Positions 24,833 through 32,580 of a stretch of DNA of 64,000 nt are shown in pieces. The notes under the pieces are model-generated. The model searched no databases. It saw only the letters and a list, made by a program, of their open reading frames with translations, and was not told the DNA's origin. Origin of the DNA: Actinomycetales bacterium. GTDB taxonomy: Bacteria; Actinomycetota; Actinomycetes; Actinomycetales; Dermatophilaceae. The position numbers and the translations under genes were made by a program. Numbering within the stretch: the first letter of the stretch is position 1; each line of letters opens with the position of its first letter. Where the stretch lies: NCBI GenBank assembly GCA_016711095.1, contig JADJTP010000002.1, forward strand, positions 62,001 through 126,000, in the 5' to 3' direction.

Positions 24833-26476
24833 ATGAGCACTCAGCGGGTCCGTGACCTGTCGGAGTTCGTCAAGGCGTATGACGTGCGCGGCTTGGTGCC
24901 GGACCAGCTCGATGCCGAGGTGGCGCGAGCGATCGGAGTGGCCTTCGCTCGGGTGATCGCCGCCGCCGACGGCGCACAGTCGGTAGTCGTCGGGCACGAC
25001 ATGCGCCCCAGCTCTCCGGAGCTTTCTCGGGCCTTCGCCGACGGGGTGAGTTCCCAGGGTCTGGACGTCGTGCTCATCGGGCTTGCCTCGACCGACCAGC
25101 TCTACTATGCGTCGGGGGCCTTGGACGCCCCCGGGGCGATGTTCACGGCGAGCCACAACCCGGCGCAGTACAACGGGATCAAACTCTGTCGTTCCGGGGC
25201 CCGGCCCGTCGGTCAGGACACCGGTCTGCGGGAGGTCCGCGAGGTCGCTCAGGACCTGCTCGATGGGCACGACAGTTCCCAGCCGCAGGGTTCGGTCAGT
25301 GAGCCCGCGACGGCCCGCCGCGTCACTGAACGTGACGTGCTCGCCGACTATGCCACCTTCCTTCGGTCCCTCGTCGACCTAAGTGCCGCTCGCCCGCTCA
25401 CCGTCGTCGTCGACGCGGGGAACGGGATGGCCGGGCACACCGTTCCGGCGGTGCTGGGGACCGCAGCTGGGCTCGGGGCGCTTCCGCTGACGGTGGTGCC
25501 GTTGTACTTCGAGCTTGATGGAAGCTTTCCCAACCACGAGGCGAACCCGCTGGAGCCGGAGAACCTGCGCGATCTGCAGCGCGCCGTCGTGCACCACGGC
25601 GCCGACATCGGGCTCGCGTTCGACGGTGATGCCGACCGGTGTTTCGTCGTCGACGAGCGGGGCGAACCGGTGAGCCCGAGCGCGATCACGGCCCTGGTCG
25701 CCGCCCGCGAGATCGCCAAGGAGGTCGCCGCGGGAGCGAAGGCGGCCGACGTGCGAGTCGTCCACAACGTCATCACCTCGCGCGCCGTCCCCGAAATCGT
25801 TGGTGAGCTCGGTGCTACGGCGGTCCGCACGCGGGTCGGCCACTCCTTCATCAAGGCCGAGATGGCGGCTGCTGCCGCGGTCTTCGGGGGCGAGCATTCT
25901 GCGCACTACTACTTCCGCGATTTCTGGTTCGCAGACACAGGGATGCTCGCGGCGATGCACGTCCTCGCGGCACTCGGCGAGCAGAGCATTCCGCTCTCGC
26001 GGCTCTGCGCGGCATACCAGCGGTATGCCGCCTCCGGGGAGATCAACTCGCGCGTCGCCGACGTCGAAGGTGCCACGGCCCGGGCGGTGGCCTGGGCACA
26101 GGTGAACGGGCCGGTCCAGACCGACACTCTCGACGGTCTCACGGTCACCCACCCGGATCAGCCGATGTGGTGGTTCAACGTGCGCGCGTCCAACACTGAG
26201 CCGCTGCTACGGCTCAACGTCGAGGCGGCCGACGAGTCGACGATGCGGTGGGTGCGCGACGAGGTGCTCGGGATACTGCGTGCACCTGCGCTGCCGGGGA
26301 TCGAGGGCTGGTTGCGAGCCATCCTGCGCTGTCCCGCGTGCCGCGGTGAACTCGACGACGCCCCCGGTCCGGGGGGTCCTGAGCTGGTGTGTCGGGCGGC
26401 TGGTTGCGCCCTGGCCTATCGTGTCGAGGACGGCATCCCCGTGTTGCTCGTCGACGAAGCCCGCCGGACCGACTGA
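24833..26476 (+). CDS. manB: phosphomannomutase/phosphoglucomutase fused to a Trm112-like zinc ribbon
   Basis: Interconverts mannose-6-P and mannose-1-P, precursor for GDP-mannose and surface glycans. It has 547 residues. The mutase part (about 1-480) shows FVKAYDVRGLVPDQL, the phosphoserine loop MFTASHNPAQYNGIK (Ser about 104), the metal loop LAFDGDADRCFVVDE and the sugar-phosphate site VRASNTEPLLRLNVEA. In frame, with no internal start codon near the joint, about 60 more residues form a Trm112/YcaR-like domain: LRAILRCPACRGELDD, LVCRAAGCALAYRVEDGIPVLLVDEA. In relatives this domain is usually a separate small gene. ATG at 24833. Confidence 0.92.
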   Translation: MSTQRVRDLSEFVKAYDVRGLVPDQLDAEVARAIGVAFARVIAAADGAQSVVVGHDMRPSSPELSRAFADGVSSQGLDVVLIGLASTDQLYYASGALDAPGAMFTASHNPAQYNGIKLCRSGARPVGQDTGLREVREVAQDLLDGHDSSQPQGSVSEPATARRVTERDVLADYATFLRSLVDLSAARPLTVVVDAGNGMAGHTVPAVLGTAAGLGALPLTVVPLYFELDGSFPNHEANPLEPENLRDLQRAVVHHGADIGLAFDGDADRCFVVDERGEPVSPSAITALVAAREIAKEVAAGAKAADVRVVHNVITSRAVPEIVGELGATAVRTRVGHSFIKAEMAAAAAVFGGEHSAHYYFRDFWFADTGMLAAMHVLAALGEQSIPLSRLCAAYQRYAASGEINSRVADVEGATARAVAWAQVNGPVQTDTLDGLTVTHPDQPMWWFNVRASNTEPLLRLNVEAADESTMRWVRDEVLGILRAPALPGIEGWLRAILRCPACRGELDDAPGPGGPELVCRAAGCALAYRVEDGIPVLLVDEARRTD

Positions 26477-26487
26477 GCGAGGGCGAC

Positions 26488-27618
26488 ATGGCCAGGTGGG
26501 ACGAAACGATCCTCGACGATGCAGCCGCCGTCGAGCGGCTGGACACCCGAGCCACCCTGCTTGCCCTGGCCACCGCCGGTGCCCAGGTGCGCGAGGGGCT
26601 GCGCTTGGCCGACGATGCGGGTGCCCATCGGGTGGTCCACGGTGATCGGCCGCGCGGCGTTGTCGTCGGATCGCTCGGGGGTTCCTCCGTGGTCGCGGAC
26701 GTGCTCGAGCTGCTCACCCAACCCGGCTCGCCGGTGCCCCTGGTCACGCGCCATGACGTGCCGTTGCCCGGGTGGGTCGGCGCCCTCGACCTGGTGATCG
26801 GCGTGTCACACTCCGGGCGGGCGCCGGGGCCGGTCGCCCTCGTCGCCGAGGCCGTGCGCAGAGGAGCGTCGGTCTTCACGGTCGGCGCGGCAGACTCGCC
26901 CCTGGCCGACATCAGCGCCCGCGGCCGGGGGGTGCACGTCGACGTCCCCGTCGGACGGGTGTCGACGAGGACCTCGCTGTGGGCGTTGCTCACGCCGGTG
27001 CTCGTGGCAGCCGAGCACCTGGGGTTGACCCGGCTCGGGCACAGCGTCCTGCCTGAGGTAGCCGACCGGCTCGATCGTGCCGCCGCGGCATACGGGCCGG
27101 CGGTGGCCTTCTTCGACAACCCCGCGAAGTTGCTCGCCGCCGACCTCGCCCACGGAATCCCGGTCGTTCTCGGCGCGGGCCCACTGTCCGGCGTGGCGGC
27201 CCGCCGCGGTGCCTCCATGCTGTCCCGGACCGCCCGGGTCCCGGCGACCTGGGGTGAGTTGCCCGATGCGGCCAGCCAGGTCGTCGCCCTGCTCGACGGA
27301 CCCTATGCCGGGGTGCACGATCTCCCGGACATCTTCAGGGATCCGTTCCTGGACGGGCCGACCGATCCGCGACTGACAATGCTCCTGCTTCGGGGAGCCG
27401 ATCCCGAACACGAGCCGCTCGCCGACGGAGTGGCCGAATCGGCGCGCGCGGCCGGGCTTCGGGTGAGCGATCATCGTGCCGACACCGGTCACGACCTCGG
27501 GCAACTTGCGCAGTTGGTGGCGCTCGTCGACTTCGCGGCCACCTACCTCGCGCTCGGGCTGGGCCTAGACCCCGGAGTCTCCGAGCACGTCACGCGGCTG
27601 CGCGATCACACGTCCTGA
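26488..27618 (+). CDS. SIS-domain protein, phosphoglucose/phosphomannose isomerase-like
   Basis: A 376-residue protein of the bifunctional phosphoglucose/phosphomannose isomerase C-terminal family (Rv3256c type), which would bind sugar phosphates through a SIS fold. Visible segments are VVVGSLGGSSVVADVLELL (about 54-72), LVIGVSHSGRAPGPVALVAEAVRRGASVFTVG with the Ser-His-Ser turn, and PVVLGAGPLSGVAARRGASML. It begins 11 bases after manB, with GAGGG before the ATG, so it is co-transcribed with it. Partner of manB in supplying mannose-6-P is plausible. A manA gene, common next in mycobacteria, is absent here. Confidence 0.82.
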   Translation: MARWDETILDDAAAVERLDTRATLLALATAGAQVREGLRLADDAGAHRVVHGDRPRGVVVGSLGGSSVVADVLELLTQPGSPVPLVTRHDVPLPGWVGALDLVIGVSHSGRAPGPVALVAEAVRRGASVFTVGAADSPLADISARGRGVHVDVPVGRVSTRTSLWALLTPVLVAAEHLGLTRLGHSVLPEVADRLDRAAAAYGPAVAFFDNPAKLLAADLAHGIPVVLGAGPLSGVAARRGASMLSRTARVPATWGELPDAASQVVALLDGPYAGVHDLPDIFRDPFLDGPTDPRLTMLLLRGADPEHEPLADGVAESARAAGLRVSDHRADTGHDLGQLAQLVALVDFAATYLALGLGLDPGVSEHVTRLRDHTS

Positions 27619-27645
27619 GGCCTGGCGCCAGCGCGACGAGCCGGC

Positions 27646-29268
27646 TCAGTCCTCGGGGACCATGTGGATCGACCCGCAGGGACACTCGGCCACGCACAGC
27701 CCACAGCCCTTGCAGTAGTCGTAGTCAATGGCGTAGCCCTTGGCGATGTCGACCTTCTTGACCGCGTTGTCGGGGCAGACCCCGAAGCAGTTGTCGCAGG
27801 AGAAGCAGTTGCCGCACGACATGCAACGCCGCGCCTCGAACTGGGCGGTCTGCTCGTCGAGCCCGGTCACCACCTCGTCGAACGTCGAGGCCCGGCGGGC
27901 ACCCTCCAGGTGCGCGCGGTGTTGGTGCGGCGCGTCGGCGTAGTACCAGGTCGTCAGCTTGTCGAAGGTGGCCACCGGTGCCTTGGGCGCCGGCGCATAC
28001 GGCGTGCCGCGCAGGTAGGCGTCGATGTTGCGCGCGGCCTTCTTGCCGTGTCCGACGGCGACCGTCACGGTGCGCTCAGCGGGCACCATGTCGCCACCGG
28101 CGAAGATGCCGGCTCGCCCGGTCATCATGGAGCCGTCGACGGTGACCACGCCGTCGGCGATGGCGATCCCCTCGACACCATTGAGGAAGCCCAGGTCAGC
28201 CTCCTGCCCGAGAGCGAGAATCAGCGAGTCGGCTTCGAGCTCCTCGAACTCCCCGGTGGGCTGCGGGAACCCGGTCTCGTCCAGGGCCATCTTCTCGACG
28301 ACCATCTTGCCGTCGTCGACGTGCTTGATCGTCGAGAGCCACTTGAGCAGGATGCCTTCCTCCAGGGCCTCTTCGACCTCGAAGTCGTGGGCAGGCATCT
28401 TGTCGCGGTTGCGGCGGTAGACGATGATCGCCTCTTCGGCGCCGAGGCGCTTGGCGGTGCGAGCGGCGTCGATGGCCGTGTTTCCACCGCCGTAGATGAC
28501 GACCCGCCGGCCGAGCATCGGCTTCTCTTCTTCGGTCTCGACGGCGTGCAAGTAGGCCACCGCGTCGAGGATCCTGGCCGACTCGCCGGCCGGGATGTAG
28601 GCCCGCTTGCCGATGTGGGCGCCGACCGCGCAGAAGATCGCGTCGAAGCCCTCGGCGAAGGCAGCCTCGAGGTCCTCGACCTTGGCGTTGAGCTCGATGG
28701 CGACGCCCATGTCGGTGATCCGCTTCACCTCGGCGTCGAGGATGGTGCGAGGTAGGCGATACGAGGGGATGCCGAAGCGCATCATCCCGCCGGCCATCGG
28801 GCCGGCGTCACGCACGGTCACCTCGTGTCCGAGCCGACGCAGATGGTATGCCGCCGACAATCCGGACGGTCCGGCCCCGATGACAAGCACCTGCTTGCCG
28901 GACAACTCCGTGGGCGCGGTGAATGACCAGCCCTCGGCGAGCGCCTGGTCACCGAGGAAACGCTCGACGGCGTTGATGCCGACCGACTCGTCGACCTCTG
29001 CCCGGTTGCACGAGTCCTGACACGGGTGGTAGCAGACTCGACCCATGATCGCGGGGAACGGGTTGTCCTGGGTGAGCTGGCGCCAGGCGGCCTCGTAGTT
29101 GCCCTCCTCGGCGTGGAAGAGCCACTGCTGGATGTTCTCGCCGGCCGGGCAGGCCTTGTTGCACGGCGGAAGCAAGTCGACGTAGACCGGCTTCTCGGTG
29201 CGCCAGGAGCCGGTGTGGTTGGCCAGGCTCGAACCCAAGTTAAGGGTGATGGCAAACGGCTTCTGCAT
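27646..29268 (-). CDS. FAD-dependent NAD(P) oxidoreductase with iron-sulfur domains at both ends, por operon
   Basis: A 540-residue GltD-like flavoprotein. The N-terminus has a Fer4_20-type helical iron-sulfur domain (Cys 36, 40, 79, 83, 87). Two Rossmann units follow, QVLVIGAGPSGLSAAYHL (about 126-143) for FAD and RRVVIYGGGNTAIDAARTA for NAD(P). The C-terminus holds two ferredoxin-like 4Fe-4S clusters (CMSCGNCFSCDNCFGVCP and CKGCGLCVAECPCG). Its ATG overlaps the porB stop (TGATG). It probably acts both as the ferredoxin (delta) subunit of the 2-oxoacid oxidoreductase and as the link moving electrons to or from NAD(P)H; this is inference from domains and context. Confidence 0.88.
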   Translation of the reverse strand: MQKPFAITLNLGSSLANHTGSWRTEKPVYVDLLPPCNKACPAGENIQQWLFHAEEGNYEAAWRQLTQDNPFPAIMGRVCYHPCQDSCNRAEVDESVGINAVERFLGDQALAEGWSFTAPTELSGKQVLVIGAGPSGLSAAYHLRRLGHEVTVRDAGPMAGGMMRFGIPSYRLPRTILDAEVKRITDMGVAIELNAKVEDLEAAFAEGFDAIFCAVGAHIGKRAYIPAGESARILDAVAYLHAVETEEEKPMLGRRVVIYGGGNTAIDAARTAKRLGAEEAIIVYRRNRDKMPAHDFEVEEALEEGILLKWLSTIKHVDDGKMVVEKMALDETGFPQPTGEFEELEADSLILALGQEADLGFLNGVEGIAIADGVVTVDGSMMTGRAGIFAGGDMVPAERTVTVAVGHGKKAARNIDAYLRGTPYAPAPKAPVATFDKLTTWYYADAPHQHRAHLEGARRASTFDEVVTGLDEQTAQFEARRCMSCGNCFSCDNCFGVCPDNAVKKVDIAKGYAIDYDYCKGCGLCVAECPCGSIHMVPED

Positions 29269-30389
29269 CAGAGCGATCCCTCCGTGGCTTCCGGGGCGTC
29301 GGGCGAGCCGCCCTGCGGCAGCAGGTTGTAACGGCGGATGTTGCGGTCGGCCTGGGCCTGCATCCGCGCAATGACGTCGTCGCGACGCTTCGGCTTGAAG
29401 AGGTGGGCGAAGCGCTTCTGGCCCTTCAGGTAGTCCTCGACAGGCACCTGCCTGCGGATCGGAGATGACGCGACGACCTCGCCGTATTCGGCCTCGAACA
29501 CCGGGAAGATGCCGCTCTGGGTGGCCAGTCGCGCGATCTGCAGTGTGTCGCTGGCTGCGGTGCCCCAACCCAACGGGCAGGGGACCATGACGTGGATGTA
29601 GCGGGCCCCGCGCATCGACATCGCCCGGTGCACCTTGGCCTCCAGATCGCGCAGGTCGGCGACGGACGCAGTGGCGACATAGGGGATCTCGTGAGCCATG
29701 GCGATCCGCGGGAGGTCCTTGCCCTGCCCGAACACGTTGCCTGGCTCGTCACCGACGGCCTGAGTCGTCGCCGTCCGCGCGGCCGGGGGAGTGGCCCCCG
29801 AGCGCTGGATGCCCGTGTTCATGTAGGCCTCGTTGTCATAACAGATGTAGAGCACATCGTCGTTGCGCTCGAACATCCCCGACAGGCAGCCGAAGCCGAT
29901 GTCGACGGTGCCGCCGTCGCCGCCCTGGGCGACGACCCGGATGTCTTCCCGGCCCATCGCCTTGTATGCCGCCGCGACGCCGGAGGCGACCGCGGGGGCA
30001 TTGCCGAAGAGCGAGTGCAGCCAGGCGACCCGCCACGAGGTCTCGGGATAGGGCGTCGAGAAGACCTCAAGGCAGCCGGTCGCGTTGACGGCGACGATCT
30101 TGCCGTCGGCGGCGTGCATGGCCGCGTCGAGGGCATAACGGGCACCGAGCGCCTCCCCGCAGCCCTGGCAGGCACGGTGCCCGGAGGTCAGGGCGTTGGT
30201 GCGGTTGGGGTCGGACTGCACCGAGCGCACCTCGAGCGGCAACAGCCGGTTGCCGACCGCGAAGGAGCCCACCTGGTAGAACTTCACCGGTTTGGTCGCC
30301 GGCTCATGGTGGACAACTTCGGGGATGAGGCCACGGTGATAGCCCGCGGGGTCAATGCTCGGATCGATGGTCGTGTCGTGGGTCGTCAT
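29268..30389 (-). CDS. porB: 2-oxoacid:ferredoxin oxidoreductase, beta (thiamine diphosphate) subunit
   Basis: The 373-residue beta subunit binding thiamine diphosphate and one 4Fe-4S cluster. It oxidatively decarboxylates pyruvate or another 2-oxoacid to acyl-CoA with electrons going to iron-sulfur carriers. The CxxC cluster ligands are in HRACQGCGEALGAR (about 75-88). The cofactor motif runs GGDGGTVDIGFGCLSGMFERNDDVLYICYDNEAYMNTGIQRSGATPP. About 70 residues precede the first cysteine, longer than many PorB proteins. It is between porA (18 bases upstream) and the flavoprotein gene (overlapping). Pyruvate is the likeliest substrate but is not proven. Confidence 0.92.
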   Translation of the reverse strand: MTTHDTTIDPSIDPAGYHRGLIPEVVHHEPATKPVKFYQVGSFAVGNRLLPLEVRSVQSDPNRTNALTSGHRACQGCGEALGARYALDAAMHAADGKIVAVNATGCLEVFSTPYPETSWRVAWLHSLFGNAPAVASGVAAAYKAMGREDIRVVAQGGDGGTVDIGFGCLSGMFERNDDVLYICYDNEAYMNTGIQRSGATPPAARTATTQAVGDEPGNVFGQGKDLPRIAMAHEIPYVATASVADLRDLEAKVHRAMSMRGARYIHVMVPCPLGWGTAASDTLQIARLATQSGIFPVFEAEYGEVVASSPIRRQVPVEDYLKGQKRFAHLFKPKRRDDVIARMQAQADRNIRRYNLLPQGGSPDAPEATEGSL

Positions 30390-30406
30390 ATCGGCGGCTC
30401 CCTTCC

Positions 30407-31660
30407 TCAGACCGACGCAGCCCGGACGGTGCCCAGGTCTCGCAGCATGTTCTCGGCGGCCGGGCCGGAACGCCGGTCGGCTCGGGTGCGGGCCAGTTCG
30501 CGCTCGACGAGGTCGGTGTCCAGGTCGAGGAAGGTGAGCGCCTCGAGCGAGTCGGTGACGGCCTTGTCGAGCATCTCGTGCAATGACGTCTTGAGGATCA
30601 CGCGTCCGCCGAGGCCTGCGACGACGGTGTAGTTCTTGATCGGGTGCGTGGACATCGCCATGCGGACGTGCGAGGCGACGATGCCACCGATGCCGACCGA
30701 GAACGCCTTCTCCAGGCAGACGAAACGCTTTGCGTCGCCGATGGCCGCCTCGATAGCCCGCAGCGGGAACGGGCGGAACGACGTGATCCCGAGGACCCCG
30801 ATCTTCTCGCCCTTCTCACGCCGCTCGTCGACGACATCTTTGATGGTGCCCAGGACCGAGCCCAGCGCGATGACGATGGTCTCGGCGTCTTCGGTCAGAT
30901 AGGGGTGCACGAGCCCGCCCGAGTCGCGCCCGAAGACCTCTGCGAAGTCGGCCGCGACCTGGGGGATCAGTTCCAGGGCCTGCATCTGCCGGTCGTGGGC
31001 CAGATACCGGACCTCGGTGAAGGCCTCGGGTCCGACCATCGCGCCGATCGACACGGGGTCGGCGGGGTCCAGGACCTGGCGGGGTGCAAAGGGCGGCAGG
31101 AAGCGGGCCACGTCGTCGGCCTCCGGGACGTCGACCTCCTCGACCGCGTGGGTGAGGATGAAGCCGTCCATGCAGACCATGACGGGCAGCGACAGCTCCT
31201 CGGCGATCCGGAAGGCCTGCACGTGGAGGTCGGCCGCCTCCTGATTGGTCTCCGCGTAGAGCTGGATCCAGCCCGAGTCGCGCTGGCTCATCGCGTCTGT
31301 GTGGTCGTTCCAGATGTTGATCGGCGCGCCGATCGCCCGGTTGGCCACGGTCATGACGATCGGCAATCCGAGACCGGACGCGTTGTAGACCGCCTCGACC
31401 ATGAAGAGCAGCCCCTGGCTGGCGGTGGCCGTGTAGGTCCGCGCGCCGGCCGCCGAGGACCCGATCGCCACGGACATCGCCGCGAACTCGCTCTCGACGT
31501 TGACGTATTCGCAGCCGGGCAGCTCCCCGCGCTTCACGATGGCCGAGAGTCCCTCGACGATGTGGGTCTGCGGGGAGATGGGGTAGGCGCAGATGACCTG
31601 CGGCCGGCAGGCGGCGACTGCCTGGGCAACGGCGAGCGAGCCCTCGATCTGGGTGCGCAA
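30407..31660 (-). CDS. porA: 2-oxoacid:ferredoxin oxidoreductase, alpha subunit
   Basis: The 417-residue alpha subunit, containing the pyrimidine-binding domain and the transketolase-like C-terminal domain. Family blocks are EGSLAVAQAVAACRPQVICAYPISPQTHIVEGLS (about 6-39, with the YPISPQT loop contacting substrate), ARTYTATASQGLLFMVEAVYNASGLGLPIVM and the arginine-containing VIALGSVLGTIKDVVDERREKGEKIGVLGITSFRPFP. It lies 9 bases after porC and 17 bases before porB, so the four genes form one leftward operon. Together with porB and porC it makes the catalytic core. Confidence 0.93.
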   Translation of the reverse strand: MRTQIEGSLAVAQAVAACRPQVICAYPISPQTHIVEGLSAIVKRGELPGCEYVNVESEFAAMSVAIGSSAAGARTYTATASQGLLFMVEAVYNASGLGLPIVMTVANRAIGAPINIWNDHTDAMSQRDSGWIQLYAETNQEAADLHVQAFRIAEELSLPVMVCMDGFILTHAVEEVDVPEADDVARFLPPFAPRQVLDPADPVSIGAMVGPEAFTEVRYLAHDRQMQALELIPQVAADFAEVFGRDSGGLVHPYLTEDAETIVIALGSVLGTIKDVVDERREKGEKIGVLGITSFRPFPLRAIEAAIGDAKRFVCLEKAFSVGIGGIVASHVRMAMSTHPIKNYTVVAGLGGRVILKTSLHEMLDKAVTDSLEALTFLDLDTDLVERELARTRADRRSGPAAENMLRDLGTVRAASV

Positions 31661-31669
31661 CGCGCCCTC

Positions 31670-32245
31670 CTAGGGGTGGGACGGGACGAGGGACTGGACG
31701 AGCTCGTATGCCGCGGTGGCCGCGGCGGAGTTCTTGGTGCCCAGGGTTCCGGGGAAGTGGTGCTGCATGGCCACGAGCAGTGCCGGCAGATGGACGATGC
31801 CGGTGAATGCGGCCAGTCCCCCGAGCAGCACGAGATTGGCCACCGGCCGCCCGATGTGCTCACGGGCGAGGTCGGTCGCGGGGATGGTGAGCAGTCGGCC
31901 CACCCCCAGACTCTCCTCCAGATCGCCGAGGCCGAGCTGGCCCGGGGTCGACGTGGAGTTGATGAGGACATAGCCGCCGGGCTTGAGCCCGGCGAACACG
32001 TCGACCTGGTGCAGCAGCGTGGCGTCCTGCACCACGAGGGCGTCCGGGGCGACGACGGGCTCCCGGACGCGGATCTCCTTGTCGGCGATGCGACAGAAGG
32101 CGACGACGGGTGCCCCGGTGCGCTCGGAACCGAAGCTGGGGAAGGCTTGGGCGTGACGACCTTCGGCGAATGCGGCGACGGAGAGCAACTCGGCGGCAGT
32201 GACGACGCCCTGTCCGCCCCGGCCATGTATGCGGACCTCGAACAT
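31670..32245 (-). CDS. porC: 2-oxoacid:ferredoxin oxidoreductase, gamma subunit
   Basis: First gene of the leftward operon: the 191-residue gamma subunit. The signature VRIHGRGGQGVVTAAELLSVAAF (about 4-26), FPSFGSERTGAPVVAFCRIAD and the ALVVQDATLL block are typical of PorC/VorC. This subunit carries the CoA-side domain. ATG at 32245 (MFEVRIHG) is the domain start; the open frame upstream runs into the promoter region and is not coding. The dyad at 32274-32301 lies 29 bases before this start and may control it. Confidence 0.92.
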   Translation of the reverse strand: MFEVRIHGRGGQGVVTAAELLSVAAFAEGRHAQAFPSFGSERTGAPVVAFCRIADKEIRVREPVVAPDALVVQDATLLHQVDVFAGLKPGGYVLINSTSTPGQLGLGDLEESLGVGRLLTIPATDLAREHIGRPVANLVLLGGLAAFTGIVHLPALLVAMQHHFPGTLGTKNSAAATAAYELVQSLVPSHP

Positions 32246-32580
32246 GATGAGCAACGTATGCCGTGGATCACGTAAGTGCAAAGGACCAATGGTCCTCACT
32301 TGGGCGGGTGGGGGGCCGGCGACGCCTGCGAGGGCCCCGCCGGGCCGGTTTTCCGGCCGGCCGAGCGACGTGATGTCTTCGAGGTGAGCTGAAGGTGACG
32401 GGAGGGTGAACAGTGCCCAGGCCCGGTTGATGGGGTGCGCGGGCTCACAACTGGGGCCAGAGGTCCCGGTGCGCATTGGCCGTCGCTGTGGCAGATTAAC
32501 GCCACGACGGTATGCCGTGCGCCACACCGGAGCGCGCGAGGCGGCCGTCGTGTCTGCCGCCGTCGGAAGGTATCGCCACG
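32246..32580. promoter_or_regulatory. divergent control region: por operon and carboxytransferase operon
   Basis: A 335-base gap between two divergent anaerobic-type operons. It contains the dyad at 32274-32301, a hairpin GGCCGG-TTTT-CCGGCC at 32343-32358, and an imperfect dyad (CGTC, GTGGC ... GCCAC, GACG) at 32481-32509 nearer the 5S gene. The 5S gene has GGAAGG about ten bases before its ATG. I see no gene and no clear sigma-factor boxes. Confidence 0.6.
32274..32301. promoter_or_regulatory. strong dyad, candidate operator of the por operon
   Basis: Nested inverted repeat: AAGTG, then AGGACC-AAT-GGTCCT, then CACTT. The centre (32289) is 44 bases upstream of the porC start. The core resembles the dyads bound by NarL/DosR-type response regulators, though its spacing differs by one base from the mycobacterial DosR consensus. 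The identity of the regulator is a guess. Confidence 0.6.

Noticed and set aside
30644..32275. Plus-strand open frame of 543 codons across porA and porC
   Set aside because: Antisense shadow of genes with diagnostic motifs; its composition is dominated by His, Arg, Gly and Asp.
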